From the NCBI GenBank assembly GCA_028723545.1, contig JAQYER010000162.1:1-13601 (forward strand): 13,601 nt of DNA. Reading direction: 5' to 3'. Source of the DNA: Caryophanales bacterium. GTDB lineage: Bacteria > Bacillota_I > Bacilli_A > RFN20 > CAG-826. Positions 6,363 to 13,576 of the stretch are shown here, piece by piece; position 1 is the stretch's first letter; every line of letters begins with the position of its first letter. The position numbers and the translations under genes are program-made. Below the pieces are notes generated by a model. That model did not search any database, had not been told where the DNA came from, and saw only the letters and a program-made list of their open reading frames with translations.

Positions 6363-6374
6363 GTCATGTGACAA
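6361..6374. repeat. Dyad TTGTCATGTGACAA
   Basis: Perfect 6-bp arms, TTGTCA and TGACAA, flank a TG centre immediately after the plus-strand terminator. The arms share TGTCA with the inverted repeat at 6074-6091. Possible protein site or part of the terminator tail. Confidence 0.35.
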
Positions 6375-6380
6375 TATTTA

Positions 6381-6593
6381 TTATTCCGCTTTAAATATGC
6401 CTACTTCTTCAATAAAATTCTTTAATGATTCTCGATATTTTTCTGTATTGTATAAATAACTTATTCCGTGTGTCGCATTATCGAATTCAACAAAATATTT
6501 TATTTTAGAATTACAATGCTCATAATTTTCTTTTCCCATATTAAAAGGCACAATATCATCTTCATTCCCGTGAATAAATATCGTGGGTAAGTG
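6381..6593 (-). pseudogene. 3' fragment of an alpha/beta hydrolase gene
   Basis: About 70 codons on the minus strand, ending at TAA 6381-6383, read LPTIFIHGNEDDIVPF then FDNATHGISYLYNTEKY and RESLKNFIEEVGIFKAE. This is the C-terminal third of an alpha/beta hydrolase (serine hydrolase / BAAT or peptidase S9-like): the acid-loop Asp in HGNEDD, the VPF after it, and the catalytic His in NATHG are in the right order. The nucleophile-elbow Ser and the oxyanion region are absent. There is no start codon or ribosome binding site, and the frame runs out at about 6593, where the substrate-binding protein sequence begins in another frame. It is a dead remnant produced by a deletion or recombination that joined two genes on the same strand. 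Confidence 0.8.
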
Positions 6594-7440
6594 GAACTGG
6601 TTGATATAAGCTAGATGCTAAATAATACATTGCATAGAATTGGTTAACAGCACCAGCAAGTGTAATGGTAATTGAATTATCTGTATCATCAGCTTCAACT
6701 ACAACTTTAGCAAATGCTTTATCAATGTTTGCAGCATCTGTAAAATCAACTGTTTTTGTAGCATTGAAGTAACTTGCAGCACCGACGATAGCACTGTTAC
6801 TGCTATCACCAGCCATTTCTGAACCACGATAGAAGTTTGCTTTACCATTTAATAATAATTTAAAGGCAGTAACATAGTCTTCGAGTTCAACACCACGGCC
6901 ATTATATTTAGAACGAGTTGTTGAAGCAGTAGAATATTTAAGTCCATCAGCACCAGTACGAACATGGAATTTCCAAGTTGTACCATATCCATTTGGAGAT
7001 GCATCAAGACATTTTGGCATATCTTTTGCAAGAACTGGATACCATTCATATCCATCTTTTGTTGCGTTCATCTTAACATCCCAATATGCTGATGAAATGT
7101 AAGAATATAAATCAAAAATTTCAGAACCCTCAGTATCTAATGCGTTAATAGAAGCAGGATCTGAAGCGGATGCAAAGCGGAGATAATTTTTCCAATTAGC
7201 ATTTTCTTCTTTTGCTAATGGAGCAGTAATCTTACCTTCGCCAAGAATGCCGAATCCGTAACCAGTAATGTAGTTTTCACTACCTTTTGTAATACGTGGA
7301 TTATACATTACTAAACGACCATCTTCGAATAATGTTGTACCTGTTAAGTGATTATCAATAGCGTATTTTTCAAGTTTTCCTAAGATTTCTGATTTTTCTG
7401 CATAGCTTTCTTCACCATAATAGAACGCACTATTAGCAAG
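6562..7440 (-). pseudogene. Truncated ABC transporter substrate-binding protein (SBP_bac_5 / oligopeptide type), 3' part lost
   Basis: An open frame starts directly after the TAA at 7441-7443 (LANSAFYYGEESYAEKSEILGKLE...) and runs 283 codons to the PVP at about 6592, then nine chimeric residues to TGA at 6562-6564. Features of a peptide-binding lipoprotein domain include YNPRITKGSENYITGYGFG, DPASINALDTEGSEIFDLYSYISSAYW, WYPVLAKDMP, TTWKFHVRTGADGLKYS and VELEDYVTAFKLLL. A normal member is 500 aa or more, so the C-terminal half or more is missing. The first Met in this frame (7308) is internal to the domain and lacks a ribosome binding site, so it is not a credible start. The frame is continuous with the upstream lipoprotein, pointing to one original gene of lipoprotein signal, Ig-like domain and binding domain, now broken twice. 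Confidence 0.85.
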
Positions 7441-7782
7441 TTAAGCTTCAGTAACACTTAAGTCAAGTGTTTTAGCATTGCCTGTTTCAACTTGAGTAAC
7501 AGTAAGTGTTGCGCTACCAACTGCAACTGGTGTAAGTACTCCGCTTCCATCAACAGTAACGACGTATGGATCAGAAGATGAGTAAGTGTAGGTATATGAT
7601 CCAAGGCAAGACACAACGACTTTGTCGGATTCACCCACATAAAGACTACTTGCGCCACTGGCGAGGCTTAAACTAAATACAGAGTCTTCAGAAACAACAG
7701 GGGTTGAACTGTTATTACATGAAGTAACACCAAAAAGAGCTAAACCAGGAAGAAGTAACACCAAAGGTATTCTTTTTTTCAT
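7441..7782 (-). CDS. Lipoprotein with one bacterial Ig-like (BIG2) domain; N-terminal part of the broken substrate-binding protein
   Basis: The start at 7780-7782 is preceded by GGAG (7791-7794), and the encoded peptide MKKRIPLVLLLPGLALFGVTSC is a lipoprotein signal with lipobox VTSC (Cys22). A short Ser-rich segment follows. Residues from about 37 to 112 form a BIG2-type Ig fold, recognised by LYVGESDKVVVS, YTYSSSDPYVVTVDGSGVLTPVAVGSATLTV and a final LSVTEA. The 113-aa product ends at TAA 7441-7443, and the substrate-binding domain continues in the same frame after the stop. It could still be made as a small surface lipoprotein, but most likely it is the leftover N-terminus of a longer protein. 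No convincing -35/-10 pair was found; TATATT at 7809-7814 is the best -10. Confidence 0.75.
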   Translation of the reverse strand: MKKRIPLVLLLPGLALFGVTSCNNSSTPVVSEDSVFSLSLASGASSLYVGESDKVVVSCLGSYTYTYSSSDPYVVTVDGSGVLTPVAVGSATLTVTQVETGNAKTLDLSVTEA

Positions 7783-7916
7783 ATTTTGTTCTCCTTTTTT
7801 TGAGTGATAATATACGAATAAATGTTTCACATATATTAAATATGTTGAAATGATACAACAAAAAGCGTTTTTTCTGCAACATCTTTTTTTAATATTTTTT
7901 ATTTAATAAAATAAGA

Positions 7917-7933
7917 CCACTACTTTGTAGTGG
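7917..7933 (-). terminator. Hairpin terminator (minus strand)
   Basis: CCACTAC (7917-7923) and GTAGTGG (7927-7933) pair perfectly around a TTT loop. The minus-strand sequence after the stem (TCTTATTTTATT) is T-rich but interrupted. It lies just after the stop of the possible 59-aa ORF. Confidence 0.55.
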
Positions 7934-7944
7934 CCTATAACTTA

Positions 7945-8124
7945 TCAATAATTTATGTGATACATTATTTCAAGAATAATTAGGACAATTGTAGCGATTA
8001 TGAATATTATTCCAGTCGAGACAAATGTTAACGGTTTTTTATCTCTTATTGTTCGTTTAACGTTTCGATAGTTAACCAAGTCAACATATTTTTTCTCTCG
8101 CTTTGTAAACAACAAAAAAGGCAC
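7945..8124 (-). CDS. Possible small single-pass membrane peptide (about 59 aa)
   Basis: The minus strand is open from the alcohol dehydrogenase stop (8164-8166) to TGA at 7945-7947, in the same frame. The peptide is basic at the start (FTKREKKYVDLVNYRNVKR), followed by TIRDKKPLTF and a clear transmembrane segment, GIIFIIATIVLIILEIMY. There is no ATG in frame before the helix and no ribosome binding site. A GTG at 8122-8124 lies inside the upstream terminator stem, and TTG codons at 8110-8115 follow its T run. The gene-like composition and the terminator just after the stop support a real or recently real gene. The missing start argues for a decayed remnant or a chance frame. No family is recognised. 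Confidence 0.35.
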   Translation of the reverse strand: MPFLLFTKREKKYVDLVNYRNVKRTIRDKKPLTFVSTGIIFIIATIVLIILEIMYHINY

Positions 8125-8140
8125 TAGATTAACTAGCGCC
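8114..8140 (-). terminator. Rho-independent terminator of the alcohol dehydrogenase gene
   Basis: On the minus strand GGCGCTAG (8133-8140) pairs with CTAGTGCC (8120-8127), allowing one G-T pair, around a 5-nt loop, and runs into six Ts (8114-8119). It lies 23 nt after the stop codon. Confidence 0.88.
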
Positions 8141-8163
8141 AGTTTTGTTATTTTGTTAATTAA

Positions 8164-9381
8164 TTAGAAATCAACGTCAAGATCGTAATAGACACAGTCT
8201 AAGAGTTTTTCCATTTCTTCGACTGAAGGTTGACGTGGGTTTGATCCTGTACATGCATCAGCAATTGCGTTAACAGCAATGTCATGACGTCTTTCAAGAT
8301 AAACTTTTTCTGGGACGAAGCCTTGTTCACATGGATATGAATCAGCACCATAATTCTTGATACAGTGTGGGATATTTAAATCGTCATTCATTCCACGGAG
8401 ATATTTAATTAATAATGCGACTTTTTCGTCATCGTTATTTCCACCTAAGTGCATATAGTCAGCAATGACACCATAACGTGCTTTTGCAACTGGGTCTTTT
8501 GCGTTAAATGCAATTACTTTAGGAAGATACATTGCGTTAGCAGCACCGTGGATGATGTGAGCGCCATAATCAGCGAATGCAGCACCTGTTTTGTGAGCCA
8601 TTGAGTGGACGATACCTAATAAAGCATTTGAGAATGCCATACCAGCTAAACATTGAGCATTGTGCATATTGTTACGAGCAACTTGGTCACCATTGTAAGA
8701 ATTGACTAAGTCTCTTTGAATCATTTCAATTGCGTGTAATGCTAATGGATCTGTGTAATCACAGTTAGCAGTAGAAACATAAGCTTCAACAGCATGTGTA
8801 ATTGCGTCCATACCTGTGTGAGCAACAAGTTTCTTAGGCATTGTTTGGGCTAATGCTGGGTCAACGATAGCGACATCTGGTGTGATTTCGAAGTCAGCGA
8901 TTGGGTATTTAATACCTTTTTTGTAATCAGTAATAATTGAGAAAGCAGTAACTTCAGTTGCTGTTCCTGATGTAGATGAAATAGCGCAGAATTTAGCTTT
9001 TGTTCTAAGTTTTGGAAGGCCGAAGACTTTGCACATATCTTCGAATGTTGTTTGTGGATATTCATATTTAATCCACATAGCTTTTGCAGCATCAATTGGA
9101 GAACCACCACCAACAGCGACAATCCAGTCTGGTTGGAATTCAATCATTTTAGCTGCACCGTTCATAACGGTTTCAACAGATGGATCTGGTTCGATACCTT
9201 CAATTAAGGCAACTTCCATTCCGGCTTCTTTAAGATTATTAATAATACGATCTAAGAAACCGAATTTTCTCATTGAGCTTCCGCCTGTGCAAACAATTGC
9301 ACGTTTTCCAGAGAAAGTTTTTAATGCGTCAAGAGCATTTTCACCGTGATATAAGTCACGAGGTAAAGTAAATCTATTCAT
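8164..9381 (-). CDS. Iron-containing alcohol dehydrogenase
   Basis: This 405-aa protein is full length for the group III (Fe-ADH) family, cytoplasmic NAD(P)H-dependent enzymes that reduce aldehydes to alcohols (ethanol, butanol, lactaldehyde or 1,3-propanediol type). The nucleotide-binding motif GGGSPIDAAK is at 91-100 and STSGTATEVT at 136-145. By comparison with FucO, the metal ligands are Asp192 and His196 (MDAITHAVEAY), His259 (GIVHSMAH) and His278 (AHIIHGAANA). The spacing between the last two is slightly longer than in FucO. The ATG is preceded by GGAGG. It is a single-gene unit with a promoter and palindrome upstream and a strong terminator downstream, divergent from the beta-galactosidase. 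Its likely role is to re-oxidise NADH during sugar fermentation, consistent with the neighbour, but the substrate cannot be told from sequence. Confidence 0.92.
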   Translation of the reverse strand: MNRFTLPRDLYHGENALDALKTFSGKRAIVCTGGSSMRKFGFLDRIINNLKEAGMEVALIEGIEPDPSVETVMNGAAKMIEFQPDWIVAVGGGSPIDAAKAMWIKYEYPQTTFEDMCKVFGLPKLRTKAKFCAISSTSGTATEVTAFSIITDYKKGIKYPIADFEITPDVAIVDPALAQTMPKKLVAHTGMDAITHAVEAYVSTANCDYTDPLALHAIEMIQRDLVNSYNGDQVARNNMHNAQCLAGMAFSNALLGIVHSMAHKTGAAFADYGAHIIHGAANAMYLPKVIAFNAKDPVAKARYGVIADYMHLGGNNDDEKVALLIKYLRGMNDDLNIPHCIKNYGADSYPCEQGFVPEKVYLERRHDIAVNAIADACTGSNPRQPSVEEMEKLLDCVYYDLDVDF

Positions 9382-9410
9382 TATTTTTCCTCCATGTTTA
9401 CCAAAAATAA

Positions 9411-9444
9411 ATTATAGACATTTTTCCTTTTTTGTATACAAAAA
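9411..9444 (-). promoter_or_regulatory. Alcohol dehydrogenase promoter with a 16-bp palindrome (candidate operator)
   Basis: The minus-strand -10 TATAAT lies at 9411-9416. The perfect palindrome TTTTTGTATACAAAAA (9429-9444) covers the -35 region, where TTGTAT gives a long 19-bp spacer. The TNGT...ACNA core resembles operators of FadR-type GntR regulators (inference). A protein bound there would block RNA polymerase. Confidence 0.5.
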
Positions 9445-9530
9445 TGGTTTCGATTATTATAAATTATTTTTATATCTTTTAATCAAAATAAATGATTGAT
9501 ATTAAAATTTCAAAATATGCATCATATATC

Positions 9531-9560
9531 TTTTATCTTTTGATAAAATTATATGCATAT
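9531..9560 (+). promoter_or_regulatory. Two dyads upstream of the beta-galactosidase gene
   Basis: TTTTATC (9531-9537) and GATAAAA (9542-9548) are perfect 7-bp arms around TTTT, and the palindrome ATATGCATAT follows at 9551-9560. A related ATATGCAT also occurs at 9515-9522. TTGATA (9540-9545) could be a -35, but no convincing -10 lies at normal spacing. An operator for sugar control is possible. Confidence 0.35.
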
Positions 9561-9595
9561 ATGAAAATATAAATATATAAAAAGGAAAATAACTA

Positions 9596-12496
9596 ATGAA
9601 ATATTTATTAAATTCAAATAATTATAATAACTTCAATATAATTAAAGATAATACTTTACCAAATCGATCTTTTTTTATTCCTTATCAAGATAAAAATCAA
9701 ATAGATCAAGTCGATTTGTTAAATAAAAGATATAAATCACCAAAAGTTCGATGTTTAAATGGGATATGGGATTTTAAGTTTTATCACAATCCAAATGATT
9801 TAGATATTAATTTTGACACTGATAAAATTGTTTTTGATCAAATTAAAGTTCCTGGATGTATTCAATTTCAAGGATATGACCGACCATTTTATGTTAATGT
9901 ACGTTATCAATTTCCTTTTAATGAACCATATGTTCCTACTTTAAATCCAATTGGTAAAGTCCTCTCTTTAGCGGACGGAATGAACATTAAACCAAGAATA
10001 ATTAATGCCAAAGATGAATATAATTTTGTCATGGTTTATAAAACTAATTTCGATATTAATAATTTAGATAGAAGTTATATCATTTCTTTTTTAGGTGTTT
10101 GTTCTTGTTTGGATTTATATCTCAATGGCAAATATGTTGGATATAGTGAAGAATCACATAATATTAGTGAATTTAAATTAGATGAATATTTAATTAAAGG
10201 AAATAATGAATTATTAGTTGTTGTTCATCGTTTTTGTAATGGCAGTTATTTAGAAGACCAAGACATGTTTAGAAATAATGGAATTTTTAGAGATGTCTTG
10301 TTATATGAAATTGAAAAAGACGATATTTTTGATTACTCATTTACCACTGTTAAAAAAGAAAATGGATATGATGTTAAGATTAATATCAAAACATTTAATC
10401 AAACAAATGTTCATCTTCAATTATGCGGTAACAATATTGATATTAATGAAGATATCACCACTGATGAATATGGAAATGGACAATTGTTATTATCAAATTT
10501 AAATGTCCTAGAATGGAATGCTGAAAAACCAACATTATATAATTTATATCTTTCCACTCCTTCATCAATTGTTAAACAATATGTCGGATTTAAAAATGTT
10601 GAAATCATTAACGATGTTTATTATTTAAATGGACAAAAAATTAAAATTCGCGGGGTGAATCATCACGACACTAATCCAGAAAATGGGTACACGATGTTAA
10701 ACGAAGACATATTAAAAGATATATTGCTATGTAAACAATACAATATAAACACAATTAGAACATCACATTATCCAAGCGATCCTCTTTTATATGATCTTTC
10801 AGATTATTATGGACTATATATTGTTGATGAAGCCGATATTGAAGCTCATGGTTGTATCGCATCTCGTTTTCCTCCAAATTTCAATTTAATATCTAATGAT
10901 AAAAAATGGGAAAAGCATTATTTATCAAGAGGAAAAGCATTATACGAAAGAGATAAAAACCATGTTTCAATTATTATGTGGAGTTTAGGAAATGAAGCAG
11001 GTGGATATAAAAATCAAGACGCAATGTATAATTATTTTAAATCTGTTTCATTAATTCCTGTTCATTATGAAAGCGTTATTCACTCTAAAAGAAAAGCTTA
11101 TGATGTTGCAAGTGAAATGTATCCACCACAACAAAGATTATATGAAGTTGGAGAACATATTTATAAAGTCAAACAATTAATTGATCGACCTTACTTTATG
11201 TGTGAATACGCGCATGCGATGGGAGTTGGACCTGGAGGAATCAACGAATATTGGGATTATATTTACCAATACGATAATCTCATGGGTGGATGTGTCTGGG
11301 AAATGGTTGACCACGCAGTTAAAGAAAAAGATGGAAGCTATACTTATGGTGGAGACCATAATGAATATATTCATGATTCTAATTTCTGTGTTGATGGACT
11401 TTTTTATCCTGACCGCACTCCATCGACAGGAGCGAAATTAATCAAACATATTTATCGACCACTAAGATTTAAATTAATTGATAATAAATTGGAAATATTT
11501 AACGTATTAAATTTTACAAACGCTAAAGAATATGATGTTTATATCAATCATAAAAAATATCAATTTGATGTCGAACCATATACTAAAAAATTATTCGATA
11601 TTGAAAATAACAATTTCGATAATGAATTTATATTAATTGAAGTCAAAAAAGGTGATGAATTAATTTCTGTTGAGCAAATAATCTTAAAACAAAATATTCA
11701 TCAAGAAGTCACTTCATTCACTAAACTTCCAAAAGAATTTAACGTCGATTACAATGGCCATATTAGCTATTTTGATTTGAAATCAAATGATGAATATAAT
11801 CTTTTATATCGCGCTAAAACAGATAATGACAATGGGGGTTTCTCAAATGATAAAACTGATGTTATTTCATTTTATAATCAAAAAGTGATATCAACAAAAG
11901 TTAACAAAGATGAAAATAAAATTGAAGTTACTTCTATTATAAAAGTTAATGACAATCAATTTGAGATTAATGATTTATATTTAGGATGCGAAGAAGGAAT
12001 ATATGTAAAATCTAAAATAAGAACAATTAAAGGAAAAGGATATCTTCCTCGTTTCGCTAAATCGTTTAAATTAGATCAATCATATAATGATGTAAATTAT
12101 TTTGGAAAAGTTGGTGAATCATATATTGATATGGAAGATCAATTTATTATTGATGAAGTTAACACAACTGTAAACAAGATGGTTGAACCAAACATTAAAC
12201 CACAAGAAAGTGGAAATAGAACAAACACAAGAAATGTCACTATTTCAAATGCAAATAACAAATATTCATTTATCGCCATTAATAAACCATTTGAATTAGG
12301 CATTAAGCCATATTCTGATCGTGAATTAATTAATTTTAAACATCAAAAAGATGAAATAAGAACTGGAACATATTTATCTTTATCTTGTTTTAATATGGGT
12401 ATCGGAACCGGTAGTTGCGGTCCTTCAACATTAACAAAATATCGTTATCCAATGTCAAACGAATATCAATTTAGTTTTATTATTAAAAAGCATTAA
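9596..12496 (+). CDS. lacZ: Beta-galactosidase, glycoside hydrolase family 2 (LacZ type)
   Basis: This 966-aa protein has the full GH2 layout: a sugar-binding jelly-roll domain (LNGIWDFKFY at about 55, then FLGVCSCLDLYLNGKYVGYSEES and NGSYLEDQDMFRNNGIFRDV), an Ig-like domain, the TIM barrel (GVNHHDTNPENG, RTSHYPSDPLLYDLSDYYGL, DEADIEAHGC), and the C-terminal beta-sandwich with YRAKTDNDNGG and GTGSCGP. The acid/base Glu467 lies in MWSLGNEAGG and the nucleophile Glu537 in MCEYAHAMG, matching E. coli Glu461 and Glu537. AAAGGAAA (9581-9588) precedes the ATG. No signal peptide is seen, so it acts in the cytoplasm on imported lactose or other beta-galactosides. No sugar transporter or lac repressor gene lies next to it. 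Its stop codon overlaps that of the convergent GGDEF gene, with no terminator between them. Confidence 0.93.
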   Translation: MKYLLNSNNYNNFNIIKDNTLPNRSFFIPYQDKNQIDQVDLLNKRYKSPKVRCLNGIWDFKFYHNPNDLDINFDTDKIVFDQIKVPGCIQFQGYDRPFYVNVRYQFPFNEPYVPTLNPIGKVLSLADGMNIKPRIINAKDEYNFVMVYKTNFDINNLDRSYIISFLGVCSCLDLYLNGKYVGYSEESHNISEFKLDEYLIKGNNELLVVVHRFCNGSYLEDQDMFRNNGIFRDVLLYEIEKDDIFDYSFTTVKKENGYDVKINIKTFNQTNVHLQLCGNNIDINEDITTDEYGNGQLLLSNLNVLEWNAEKPTLYNLYLSTPSSIVKQYVGFKNVEIINDVYYLNGQKIKIRGVNHHDTNPENGYTMLNEDILKDILLCKQYNINTIRTSHYPSDPLLYDLSDYYGLYIVDEADIEAHGCIASRFPPNFNLISNDKKWEKHYLSRGKALYERDKNHVSIIMWSLGNEAGGYKNQDAMYNYFKSVSLIPVHYESVIHSKRKAYDVASEMYPPQQRLYEVGEHIYKVKQLIDRPYFMCEYAHAMGVGPGGINEYWDYIYQYDNLMGGCVWEMVDHAVKEKDGSYTYGGDHNEYIHDSNFCVDGLFYPDRTPSTGAKLIKHIYRPLRFKLIDNKLEIFNVLNFTNAKEYDVYINHKKYQFDVEPYTKKLFDIENNNFDNEFILIEVKKGDELISVEQIILKQNIHQEVTSFTKLPKEFNVDYNGHISYFDLKSNDEYNLLYRAKTDNDNGGFSNDKTDVISFYNQKVISTKVNKDENKIEVTSIIKVNDNQFEINDLYLGCEEGIYVKSKIRTIKGKGYLPRFAKSFKLDQSYNDVNYFGKVGESYIDMEDQFIIDEVNTTVNKMVEPNIKPQESGNRTNTRNVTISNANNKYSFIAINKPFELGIKPYSDRELINFKHQKDEIRTGTYLSLSCFNMGIGTGSCGPSTLTKYRYPMSNEYQFSFIIKKH

Positions 12497-13539
12497 TCTT
12501 TATAAATAAAAGTAGATCCTTTTTTCGTGTTTTTAGCAATATATAAAGCTTTATCTGCACACGAAATAATATTTTCAACTGAAGTTCCAGTTTCTAATTG
12601 ATATATTCCAGCCGAAATTGAAACAGGAACTCGGCCAAATAGTTGTTTTAATTCAGAATTAATTTGCTTAATTGAATCGATTACAGTAGATATTGTAAAT
12701 GTTGTAATAATTACAAATTCATCCCCACCATATCTAAAACAATCTTCACCAAATTCTCTTTGAATCAATAAAGCAATTTCCACTAAAGCTTGGTCACCAA
12801 CACGATGTCCAAAATTATCATTAATCGCTTTAAAATTATCACAATCAATCATAACAATGTTATTCATCTTATTTGATTTGGCTAATTCTTCTAATTTATC
12901 ATCGAGTGTGCCACGATTATATAATTTAGTTAATCCATCTTTATAAGATAATTCTTTTAAACTTAATTCAAGTTGATGAGCTTGTAAGTTTTTATTGTAA
13001 CTTAATACTGAAACAAGTGTTCCCATAATTAAAAACACTAATAAATTAGATGTATATCCGATAGTGAATCCATGATATATCGATTTTTCAATACATAGCC
13101 AAATCGTACCAGAAAATAAAATAACTACATTAAATGAATAATGAAGTTTTAAAAAGAACGGGAGAACGAACATAACTGTGACAAACACAATTGGATAATT
13201 TTGATTTCTAAATACATCGATAGAGGAAATTGCTAAAGCCCAAAAAGAAATAATAATATCGTAAATGTGAATTGTTGTGACAACTATGTCTTTTTTAAAT
13301 TTAAAACGATCAGATAATAATAAAATTCCAACAGAAATTGTTGTGACAACAAATAAACCAATATATAAACCTAAATATGCTGGTCTAAATTGATTTTGAG
13401 TAGTTTTTGTCATATCAAGAATCGTTGAAATAGCGAACCCAAGTTCGAATAGAGCAATAAAAGCTCCACAGATGAAAATTAAAATTTTTGATTTGTTGAA
13501 TGAGCTTTCAACAAATTCTCCATATTCTCTCTTGCTCAT
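12493..13539 (-). CDS. Membrane-anchored GGDEF diguanylate cyclase
   Basis: This 348-aa protein has about six transmembrane helices in residues 18-181, then a GGDEF domain opening with the standard YKDGLTKLYNR (199-209). The metal site IDCDNFKAIND (231-241), GHRVGDQAL, the active-site RYGGDEF with intact GGDEF (271-275), SAGIYQ, and ADKALYIAK near the end are all present, so c-di-GMP synthesis from GTP is predicted. The RxxD product-inhibition site expected seven residues before RYGG is replaced by EFGE. No PAS, GAF or other named sensor is seen, so signals probably enter through the membrane part. The ATG has no ribosome binding site; TATATT (13553-13558) lies 13 nt upstream, suggesting a very short leader. 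No EAL or PilZ gene is nearby. Confidence 0.88.
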   Translation of the reverse strand: MSKREYGEFVESSFNKSKILIFICGAFIALFELGFAISTILDMTKTTQNQFRPAYLGLYIGLFVVTTISVGILLLSDRFKFKKDIVVTTIHIYDIIISFWALAISSIDVFRNQNYPIVFVTVMFVLPFFLKLHYSFNVVILFSGTIWLCIEKSIYHGFTIGYTSNLLVFLIMGTLVSVLSYNKNLQAHQLELSLKELSYKDGLTKLYNRGTLDDKLEELAKSNKMNNIVMIDCDNFKAINDNFGHRVGDQALVEIALLIQREFGEDCFRYGGDEFVIITTFTISTVIDSIKQINSELKQLFGRVPVSISAGIYQLETGTSVENIISCADKALYIAKNTKKGSTFIYKD

Positions 13540-13563
13540 ATCAAGTGAAATTAATATAACATA

Positions 13564-13576
13564 TTTTCGGAAAATT
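13564..13576. repeat. Isolated copy of the TTTTCGGAAAATT motif
   Basis: These 13 bases are identical to the core of the second tandem repeat at 6206-6218 and lie about 25 bp upstream of the GGDEF gene, overlapping where its -35 box would be. The motif is nearly palindromic. Confidence 0.4.

Noticed and set aside
7783..7830. An upstream ATG at 7830 for the Ig-like lipoprotein.
   Set aside because: The 16 extra residues are polar and precede the signal peptide. The ATG at 7782 has a GGAG ribosome binding site.
7843..7860. TGTTG...CAACA inverted repeat upstream of the broken substrate-binding gene as an operator.
   Set aside because: Arms of only 5 bp around an 8-bp centre in AT-rich DNA; not distinguishable from chance.
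8164..9381. Bifunctional AdhE (aldehyde-alcohol dehydrogenase).
   Set aside because: Only the 405-aa Fe-ADH domain is present, and its N-terminus (MNRFTLPRDLYHG) is a normal start with a strong GGAGG site.
11181..11441. Alternative-frame ORF inside beta-galactosidase, and similar ORFs antisense to glycerate kinase, the transporter and alcohol dehydrogenase.
   Set aside because: They lie entirely within well-supported genes, show no family motifs, and have no ribosome binding sites.
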